Assembly: GCF_004137255.1 (NCBI RefSeq)
Contig: NZ_SDWT01000001.1
Coordinates: 806,001 to 870,000 of the forward strand
DNA: 64,000 bases
From: Nocardioides oleivorans
Lineage (GTDB): Bacteria > Actinomycetota > Actinomycetes > Propionibacteriales > Nocardioidaceae
Reading direction: 5' to 3'
Shown: positions 58,625 to 64,000 of the stretch, in pieces
Layout: every line of letters starts with the position of its first letter
How positions within the stretch are numbered: the stretch's first letter is position 1
Made by a program: the position numbers and the translations under genes
Notes under the pieces: generated by a model
Database searches by the model: none
What the model saw: only the letters and a program-made list of their open reading frames with translations
What the model was told of the DNA's origin: nothing

Positions 58625-59649
58625 CGGGTCAGCTCCGTGGTCGGGACCAGGGCGCCGACGGCGGCCACCGCGGCGCGTACGTCGTCCGGCTCGCCGTCGA
58701 GCGCCAGGGTCAGGTTGCCGAAGGTGTCGCCCTGCACCTCCTCGATCCCGCCGAAGACGAGCTCGAAGCGCACGCGGTGCTCGAGCAGCGCGGCGAAGAC
58801 ATCGCTCTGGCGCACCTCGTCGCCGCGGAAGGCCAGCTTGACGAAGGTGCCGGCGTGGCGGGCGCGCAGGGCCGCCAGCGCCTCCGTGCCGGGCTCGTCG
58901 TCGACGATCGTCGCGACGAAGCGTCGGGTGACCGGCTGCTGCGGGTTGGCGAGGACCTCCAGCACCGGACCCTGCTCGACGATGCGCCCGGCCTCCATCA
59001 CGACCACCCGGTGGGCGAGGCTACGGACCACGTCCATCTCGTGGGTGATCACGATGATCGTGATGCCGAGCTCACGGTTCACCCGCCGGAGGAGCGCGAG
59101 CACCTCCTGGGTGGTCTCGGGGTCGAGCGCGCTGGTCGACTCGTCAGCCAGCAGCAGGCTCGGGTTGGTCGCGAGCGCCCGGGCGATGCCGACGCGCTGC
59201 TTCTGCCCGCCGGACAGCTCCTCCACGTGGCTGTGGGCCTTCTCGGCGAGGCCGACGAAGTGCAGCAGGTCGGAGATCCGCCTGTGTCGCTCGTCCTTCG
59301 GCACGCCGGCCACCTCGAGCGGGTAGGCGATGTTGCCCCACACGGTGCGTGAGCGGAACAGGTTGAACTGCTGGAAGATCATGCCGATCCCCTCGCGCAC
59401 CGCTCGCAGCTCGCGCTCCTTGAGCCCGGTGATCTCGTGGCCGTCGATGCGGACGCTGCCGGACGTCGTCGGCTCGAGGGCGTTGACGAGGCGGACGAGG
59501 GTCGACTTGCCCGCCCCGGAGTAGCCCACGATGCCGACGATCTCGCCGGCGTCGACGCTCAGGTCGACACCGCGGATCGCCTCGACCTGGGTTCCGCCGC
59601 GGGCGGCGGGAAACGTCTTGTGGACGTCGGTCAGCTCGACGAGCGGCAC
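58621..59649 (-). CDS. metN: Methionine ABC transporter ATP-binding protein MetN
   Basis: 342-residue ATPase: Walker A GYSGAGKST, Q-loop IFQQFNLFRSRTV, signature LSGGQKQRVGIARAL, Walker B LLLADESTSALDP, H-loop ITHEMDVV. Residues about 265-342 are the C-terminal regulatory NIL/ACT-like domain (VKLAFRGDEVRQSDVFAALL), which binds methionine and inhibits transport. This domain identifies MetN. GTG at 59647-59649 is the start; the gene begins 31 bp after metQ. Confidence 0.95.
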   Translation of the reverse strand: MPLVELTDVHKTFPAARGGTQVEAIRGVDLSVDAGEIVGIVGYSGAGKSTLVRLVNALEPTTSGSVRIDGHEITGLKERELRAVREGIGMIFQQFNLFRSRTVWGNIAYPLEVAGVPKDERHRRISDLLHFVGLAEKAHSHVEELSGGQKQRVGIARALATNPSLLLADESTSALDPETTQEVLALLRRVNRELGITIIVITHEMDVVRSLAHRVVVMEAGRIVEQGPVLEVLANPQQPVTRRFVATIVDDEPGTEALAALRARHAGTFVKLAFRGDEVRQSDVFAALLEHRVRFELVFGGIEEVQGDTFGNLTLALDGEPDDVRAAVAAVGALVPTTELTR

Positions 59650-59680
59650 CGTGGGCTCCTCTGGGTGTGGTGGGTGAGGA

Positions 59681-60622
59681 CTACTGCTGGGCTTCGGTGT
59701 CCGCCTCGACGTCGTCCAACGACGCCTGGAGGTCGGCCTGCGGGATCTTCACCAGCTCGGCGGTGCCGCCGGAGACGTCCTGCACCCCGTCGAGGACGGA
59801 CTGGGTGTCCTGGTAGATCTCGACGAGCTTGAGCAGCGTCGGGTTGTCGCGGTCCTCGGCGCGGACCGCGAAGATGTTGACGTACGGCAGCGCGTTGGGG
59901 TCCTCGGGGTCGTCGGTCGCGAGCGCGTCCTCGAACTTCAACCCGGCCTTCTCGACGAAGTCGTTGTTGATGATCGCGGCCGCGACGTCGGGCAGCGAGG
60001 TGGGGGTCAGGTCCGCCTTGATCGCCTTCACCTGCACGCGCGAGGCGGACTCGTCGATGTCGGCGAGCGTGGAGTAGATGCTCCCGCCGTCCTTCAGCGT
60101 GATGAGGCCGGCCGACTGCAGGATCAGCAGGCCGCGGGCCTGGTTGCTGTCGTCGTCGGGGACGACCACCGTGTCGCCGTCCTCGATGTCGTCGACCGAG
60201 TCGACCTGGGAGGAGTAGAGGCCGAGCGGGTAGATCGCGGTCGAGCCCAGGGGCACGATGTCGTCGTCGTTGGCCACGTTGTACTGCGCGAGGTAGACGA
60301 TGTGCTGGAACTGGTTGATGTCCAGCTCGCCCTCGCTGAGCGCGGGGTTGGGCTGGGTGTAGTCGGCGAAGTCCTTCACCTCGAGGTCGATGCCCTGCTG
60401 GGCGGCCTCGTCGACGAGGACCTGCCAGTAGGGGTCGCTGGCGCCGACCGTGCCGAGCACGACCTTCTCGTTCGCCTCGCCACCGGCGGCGGTGGCGTCG
60501 TCGCCGCTGCGCGACCAGACGACGCCGCCGACGACGGCCAGGACGACCAGCACCGCGATGCCGACGATGAGGGGCGTGCGCCGCGAGGAGGGCGGTGCGA
60601 TCTGCGGGTGGTTCTCGGACAT
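59681..60622 (-). CDS. metQ: Methionine-type substrate-binding protein MetQ
   Basis: 313-residue NlpA/MetQ-family binding protein: VVLGTVGASDPYWQVLVDEA, GIDLEVKDFADYTQPNPALSEGELDINQFQH and YPLGLYSSQVDSVDDIEDG. Instead of the usual lipoprotein signal it has a 20-residue hydrophobic N-terminal helix (LIVGIAVLVVLAVVGGVVW) with no Cys after it, so it is probably tethered by an uncleaved transmembrane anchor. ATG at 60620-60622 has AAAGG nine bases upstream. It is first in the operon. Confidence 0.92.
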   Translation of the reverse strand: MSENHPQIAPPSSRRTPLIVGIAVLVVLAVVGGVVWSRSGDDATAAGGEANEKVVLGTVGASDPYWQVLVDEAAQQGIDLEVKDFADYTQPNPALSEGELDINQFQHIVYLAQYNVANDDDIVPLGSTAIYPLGLYSSQVDSVDDIEDGDTVVVPDDDSNQARGLLILQSAGLITLKDGGSIYSTLADIDESASRVQVKAIKADLTPTSLPDVAAAIINNDFVEKAGLKFEDALATDDPEDPNALPYVNIFAVRAEDRDNPTLLKLVEIYQDTQSVLDGVQDVSGGTAELVKIPQADLQASLDDVEADTEAQQ

Positions 60623-60677
60623 GGCGGAGCCTTTCGACGTACGGGGTTGGTCGGCCCAGTCCCTGCCCACGTCGAGA

Positions 60678-60697
60678 ATCCTACAAATTCACTACAC
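60678..60697 (-). promoter_or_regulatory. metQNI promoter sharing the motif of the sulfonate operon
   Basis: Minus strand: GTGTAGT (60691-60697), 7 bp, TAGGAT (60678-60683). The sulfonate-type operon has GTGTAGT, 7 bp, TACGCT. The leader is about 49 nt and contains a CGACGT/ACGTCG stem (arms near 60635 and 60675). No known riboswitch was recognised. Confidence 0.5.
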
Positions 60698-60800
60698 AAA
60701 CTGGACTAAAGCCAGGACGACCATAGACCGGTGGAACCCCCTGGCACCAAACCGTCATGCCCGATCGGCCTGTGAGGCCTGTCACGAGCGGCCAGGCACC

Positions 60801-61751
60801 TCAGGCGCGCAGGTGCAGCCTGGCGTGGTCGGGGTCGTCGACGACGAACGGCCTCGGCGCACGGGGAAGCCAGGTGTGGGTCACGTGGTCGACCACGTGC
60901 ACGCCCTCCGGCGACTCGATCTCGACCACGCCGTCGGGCACCTCCCCGTCGTGGAGAGCGTTCCAGACCAGCCACTCGCGGCGCTTGCGGCGGTTGCGGA
61001 TCGACGTCGCGAACGACTCCGGGTTGGTCCAGTGGGCGAACTCGTCGCCGTCGAGCCACTTGAGCTCGACGCAGAGGCCCTGCGGCAGGGCGAACATCTC
61101 GATCCGGTCGGGAGTCGTGCGGATCTCCCACTCCGGCGCCTTCGTGTAGACGTAGTCGGGGCTCATCGGGAAGCCCCACTCCTCGATGTTGCGCAGGCCG
61201 AGGTCGAGGAACGCCTTGCGGTCCGACTCGATGTAGAGGCCGTGGCGGGGGAAGCGGATGACTGCCTCGGCCATGCCGACCTGCCACGAGAGGTCGGACA
61301 TCGAGACCTCGCCCTCGGTGGTGAGGACCATGTCGCCGTCCCACTTCCACGAGTAGCGGGTGCGGACGTGGGAGAAGCACCAGTTGTAGAAGTACGCCAG
61401 GGAGTGCACGGAGCGCTCGTTGACCGACAGGTGCTCGGCGCCGGCACGGGCGACCTGGAAGGGGTACTCCTTCAGCGTGAACCTGTCCGACAGTCCGTGC
61501 TCGGCCGCGACGCGGAGCGCCTCCCCGCCGGTGCCGTCGTCGGAGCCGTTGTCGACCAGCAGCACGTGGTCGCAGGCGCGCAGCAGCGGCGGGAGGACGA
61601 AGCGCAGCCCAGGGGCCTCGTTCTTCACCCGCAGCACGGCTGTCGAGCCCCGGCGCAGCCCGCCCGGCTGGTTCCAGGGCCAGACGATGTCGTAGTCCTC
61701 GTGGCCCTCGAGGTTGGTCAGCCCGTGGCCGGAGCCGATCGGGACGGTCAC
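60801..61751 (-). CDS. Glycosyltransferase family 2-like protein
   Basis: 316-residue GT-A-fold protein: STAVLRVKNEA at the N-terminal strand, HVLLVDNGSDDGTGGEAL as the nucleotide-sugar site and YSWKWDGDMVLTTEG as the metal-binding DxD region. The C-terminal half (VYTKAPEWEIRTTPDRIEMF) is unlike well-known families. The acceptor is unknown. GTG at 61749-61751 overlaps the sulfotransferase stop (GTGA), so the two are co-translated, probably for a surface glycan. Confidence 0.82.
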   Translation of the reverse strand: MTVPIGSGHGLTNLEGHEDYDIVWPWNQPGGLRRGSTAVLRVKNEAPGLRFVLPPLLRACDHVLLVDNGSDDGTGGEALRVAAEHGLSDRFTLKEYPFQVARAGAEHLSVNERSVHSLAYFYNWCFSHVRTRYSWKWDGDMVLTTEGEVSMSDLSWQVGMAEAVIRFPRHGLYIESDRKAFLDLGLRNIEEWGFPMSPDYVYTKAPEWEIRTTPDRIEMFALPQGLCVELKWLDGDEFAHWTNPESFATSIRNRRKRREWLVWNALHDGEVPDGVVEIESPEGVHVVDHVTHTWLPRAPRPFVVDDPDHARLHLRA

Positions 61752-62848
61752 TGGTAGTCCCGCTCGCGTCCCAGCGCCTTGCGGACGCCCCGGCGCACCG
61801 ACGGCGGGATCGCGGCTCGTACGTCGTGGGGCACCCGGTCGGCGAGCGACCGGGCCGGCTCCTCGTGGGTGGCGGCCTCGGCCAGGGCGCGACGGCGGGC
61901 CTGGTGCCGCGCGTGCTCGGCGGAGGACCGGCTGATGGCCGCGGCCTCGTCGTAGAGGTCGACGTACTCCTCACGGAGCTGGTCGAAGGTCGCCTGCCGC
62001 TCGACGGTGTCGCCGCCCTCGTCGGCGAGCTTGTTGAGCTCCTCCCACGTCTGGCCGGTGAGGTCGTGCAGGCGCCTGGGGAGGGCGAGGTCGTCGAGGG
62101 TGGAGGTGACGCGGCGCAGGTGGGGGTCGATGAAGCGGTGGACCTCGCGGATCTGGTCGCTGCGCGTGTGGATGATCGTCTGCAGGTCGAGCGCGTGGCC
62201 CAGGGCCGTCGTGGTCCTCACCCAGTCGGTGAGCAGGTCCTCGTAGCGCACGAAGACGCGACCGCCGTCGCCCTCGGCGGGGCGGGTGGCGCGCTCGGTG
62301 TGGAGCAGCATGTTGACCCAGCTCGCCGCGAGGTGGGCCGAGCCGAGCTTGTTGGCGTAGTACTTCTGCTTCGAGCCGACGACCTCGGCGGGCGGGCGGA
62401 GCATCGTGGCGAAGACCGGGGTGGCGCCGGTGCGGATCGCGGCGACGCGCCACAGGCCGAGGAACCAGCTCAGGCGAGGGTCCTTCACGACGAGCTCGGG
62501 GTGCTCGGCGAAGTGCGGCTCGAGCCACTCGCTCACGCGGATCCGGGCCGGCTCGCGGCTGCTGATCCGCCCGGTCTCGAACCACGCCTCCGGGCGCGAG
62601 TCGCTGACCTGCACCAGCGACTCGGCGAGCCACTCGTCGTGGACGTCGACGACCCACTGGGGCTCGCTGAACCCACGCGGGTTGGAGTCGTCGGGCGGGA
62701 CCTCGGGGAGCGGGACGTGCATGCCGAGCTTGGAGACGATGCCGGCGAGCGTGCTCGTGCCGCTACGACCGGCACCGGCGACGAAGAGGACCTTCCGGGG
62801 GACGCCGTCGGGGTTCATCTCGTCGATCGCTCTGGGCTGCTCGGTCAC
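61748..62848 (-). CDS. Sulfotransferase family protein
   Basis: 366-residue PAPS-dependent-type sulfotransferase. The P-loop-like 5-prime-phosphosulfate motif is VLFVAGAGRSGTSTLAGI (25-33 core), and ELVVKDPRLSWFLGLW and FVRYEDLLTDW are family features. A long helical C-terminal region (about 270-340) is Glu/Arg-rich and may be coiled. GTG at 62846-62848 follows TAGGCT (62856-62861, minus strand) by seven bases, indicating a leaderless mRNA. It is divergent from another glycosyltransferase, so a sulfated surface glycan or glycolipid is a fair guess. Confidence 0.86.
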   Translation of the reverse strand: MTEQPRAIDEMNPDGVPRKVLFVAGAGRSGTSTLAGIVSKLGMHVPLPEVPPDDSNPRGFSEPQWVVDVHDEWLAESLVQVSDSRPEAWFETGRISSREPARIRVSEWLEPHFAEHPELVVKDPRLSWFLGLWRVAAIRTGATPVFATMLRPPAEVVGSKQKYYANKLGSAHLAASWVNMLLHTERATRPAEGDGGRVFVRYEDLLTDWVRTTTALGHALDLQTIIHTRSDQIREVHRFIDPHLRRVTSTLDDLALPRRLHDLTGQTWEELNKLADEGGDTVERQATFDQLREEYVDLYDEAAAISRSSAEHARHQARRRALAEAATHEEPARSLADRVPHDVRAAIPPSVRRGVRKALGRERDYQ

Positions 62849-62855
62849 GGCCGTG

Positions 62856-62875
62856 AGCCTACCGGTGGCTAGAGT
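62856..62875. promoter_or_regulatory. Divergent -10 pair for sulfotransferase and glycosyltransferase
   Basis: TAGGCT (62856-62861, minus strand) lies seven bases from the sulfotransferase GTG; TAGAGT (62870-62875, plus strand) lies eight bases from the GTG at 62884. Start codons are only 35 bp apart and neither has a Shine-Dalgarno. Confidence 0.5.
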
Positions 62876-62883
62876 CACCGCCC

Positions 62884-64000
62884 GTGAGGCGTTGGCTGTC
62901 CCGGGGACCCCTGATCGGCGTGGTCGTCCCCGTCTACGGGGTCGAGCGCTACCTCGACGAGTTCGTCCGGACGCTCGTGGCCCAGCGCCATCGCCGCTGG
63001 GAGGCCGTGATCGTCGACGACGGCTCCACCGACCGCAGCGGGGAGATCGCGGACGGCTGGGCCCGGCGCGACCACCGGATCTCGGTGGTGCACCAGGCCA
63101 ACGCCGGCCTCGGCGCCGCGCGCAATGCGGGCCTCGAGCACGTGCGCGGCGACTACCTCGCCTTCCTCGACTCCGACGACCTGCTGCAGCCCACCGCGTT
63201 CGCCGACCTCGTCGCGTCGCTGGAGGAGTCGGGGTCGGACTTCGCGACCGGCGCGATCCTGCAGTGGCTGTCGAAGGACAACAGCGACTTCGACGGGCCC
63301 TACCACGAGCCGCCGTGGATGAGGCGCCTGCACAACCCGCCCATGCGGAGGGCACGCATCGAGGACCGGCCCGAGATCCTCGGTGACGTGTTCGCCTGGA
63401 ACAAGCTCTTCCGGCGGTCGTGGTGGGATGCGCAGGGCCTGACCTGGCCCGAGGGGGTCCGCTACGAGGACCAGCCCACGACCACTCGCGCCTTCCTCGA
63501 CGGCACGTTCGACGTGCTGTCGCAGACGACCTACGTCTGGCGGATCCGGGAGGGGTCGATCACCCAGACCCGGGCCTCGTCGCTGCAGGACCTCGCCGAC
63601 CGGTGGGAGACCAAGCGGATGTCGCTCGCCTCGGTGCGCGCACACGGCTCGGCGGAGGTCGAGCAGGTCTTCGTCGACCGCGTGCTCGCCGGCGACCTGT
63701 GGCGCTACTTCCTGCTCGTGCCGGGCTGCTCGCCCGAGTGGTGGCGGCTGCTGCGCTCGGGCGTGCTCGAGCTGTGGGGATCGCGGACCCTCGTCGAGAG
63801 CGGGCTGCCGCCCGTGCACCGGCTCGCCGGCTGGCTCGTCGCCGAGGACCGCCGGGCCGACGTCACCGCGCTGATGGAGTGGGTCGCCGGGCTCGACGGA
63901 CCCGCCCCGCGGGTCCAGGACGTGGCGACCGGGGCCTGGCGGCTCTCGGTCCCGCACTCGGTGCTGGACGAGACCACCGTGGATCCCGCAGCCCTGGGGC
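62884..64000 (+). CDS. Glycosyltransferase family 2 protein, C-terminus off window
   Basis: At least 372 residues, running off the window end. A classic GT2 N-terminal domain: IGVVVPVYGVERYLDEFVRTL, AVIVDDGSTDRSGEIADGW, NAGLGAARNAGLEHVRGDYLAFLDSDD (DxD-type metal site), and RYEDQPTTTRAFL supplying the catalytic-base ED. Such enzymes polymerise or decorate cell-surface polysaccharides or teichoic acids. GTG at 62884 starts it. It faces the sulfotransferase across a compact divergent promoter, suggesting a surface-polymer locus continuing to the right. Confidence 0.9.
   Translation, partial: MRRWLSRGPLIGVVVPVYGVERYLDEFVRTLVAQRHRRWEAVIVDDGSTDRSGEIADGWARRDHRISVVHQANAGLGAARNAGLEHVRGDYLAFLDSDDLLQPTAFADLVASLEESGSDFATGAILQWLSKDNSDFDGPYHEPPWMRRLHNPPMRRARIEDRPEILGDVFAWNKLFRRSWWDAQGLTWPEGVRYEDQPTTTRAFLDGTFDVLSQTTYVWRIREGSITQTRASSLQDLADRWETKRMSLASVRAHGSAEVEQVFVDRVLAGDLWRYFLLVPGCSPEWWRLLRSGVLELWGSRTLVESGLPPVHRLAGWLVAEDRRADVTALMEWVAGLDGPAPRVQDVATGAWRLSVPHSVLDETTVDPAALG

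Noticed and set aside
60623-60800. SAM riboswitch upstream of metQNI
   Set aside because: The predicted leader is only about 49 nt with one small stem; this is too short for SAM-I or SAM-IV types.

Overview
This window reads as the chromosome of a high-GC actinobacterium, most likely Nocardioidaceae (Nocardioides-like). Coding density is high, many starts are GTG, neighbouring genes are repeatedly joined by 4-bp ATGA or GTGA overlaps, and actinobacterial hallmark genes are present (lsr2, clpC, rex beside the haem genes, a BldN-type sigma factor with its RsbN-like partner, and a 13E12/DUF222 HNH protein). No phage, plasmid, CRISPR array, rRNA or tRNA was recognised.

Layout. 1-5731 (minus): cytochrome c biogenesis ccsB (cut by the window edge), resB, ccdA and a TlpA-like lipoprotein, then a histidine phosphatase and hemL. 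5922-7109: a secreted lytic transglycosylase. 7345-12951 (minus): rex-hemA-hemC-cobA/hemD-hemB, behind a promoter with a Rex-like operator. 13153-15378: GC-rich repeats, a 13E12 HNH protein and a small membrane protein. 15385-19488: NUDIX, LLM oxidoreductase, glutaredoxin-like protein, acyl-CoA synthetase and HAD phosphatase. 19584-21729: bldN and rsbN. 21753-24347: acyltransferase, NAD-dependent epimerase, a 33-residue bS22-like protein and a small HTH protein. 24540-30090: acuC, a TetR-governed operon with two palindromic operators, proC and proline dehydrogenase. 30183-36583: ABC-2 exporter, haem peroxidase, TetR, sugar isomerase, Ppx/GppA and a Cys-rich protein. 36665-40983: VOC protein, methyltransferase, GFA protein, LacI regulator and ankyrin lipoprotein. 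41026-48152: radA, disA, a membrane-anchored protein, mutY and clpC. 48368-51210: sulfonate/taurine-type ABC transporter. 51215-57831: a BSP-like metallopeptidase, lsr2, coaX, nadC, nadB, panD, panC and a DUF2520 protein. 57956-60622: metNIQ. 60801-64000: sulfotransferase and two glycosyltransferases.

From memory, the first half matches in content the Mycobacterium tuberculosis Rv0495c-Rv0529 region (Ppx, proC, Rv0500A/B, galE2, acyltransferase, serB1, hemA-C-D-B, hemL, ccs genes), and the second half matches Rv3585-Rv3603c (radA, disA, mutY, clpC1, lsr2, coaX, panD, panC). The gene content is therefore mostly conserved actinobacterial core; the novelty is mainly in the regulatory DNA.

The most interesting layer is regulatory. 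A BldD-box-like palindrome precedes bldN. Promoters of the form CGTAAC-N17-CGTT, close to the published Streptomyces sigma-BldN consensus, precede both rsbN and the lytic transglycosylase, whose products share Thr-Pro-rich extracellular segments. A Rex-like site overlaps the rex-hem promoter, a ClgR-like box precedes clpC, and the two sulfur-compound ABC transporters share an unusual promoter motif. About a dozen genes look leaderless (TANNNT 6-8 nt before the start codon, no Shine-Dalgarno). All these sites come from reading by eye; none has been tested statistically.
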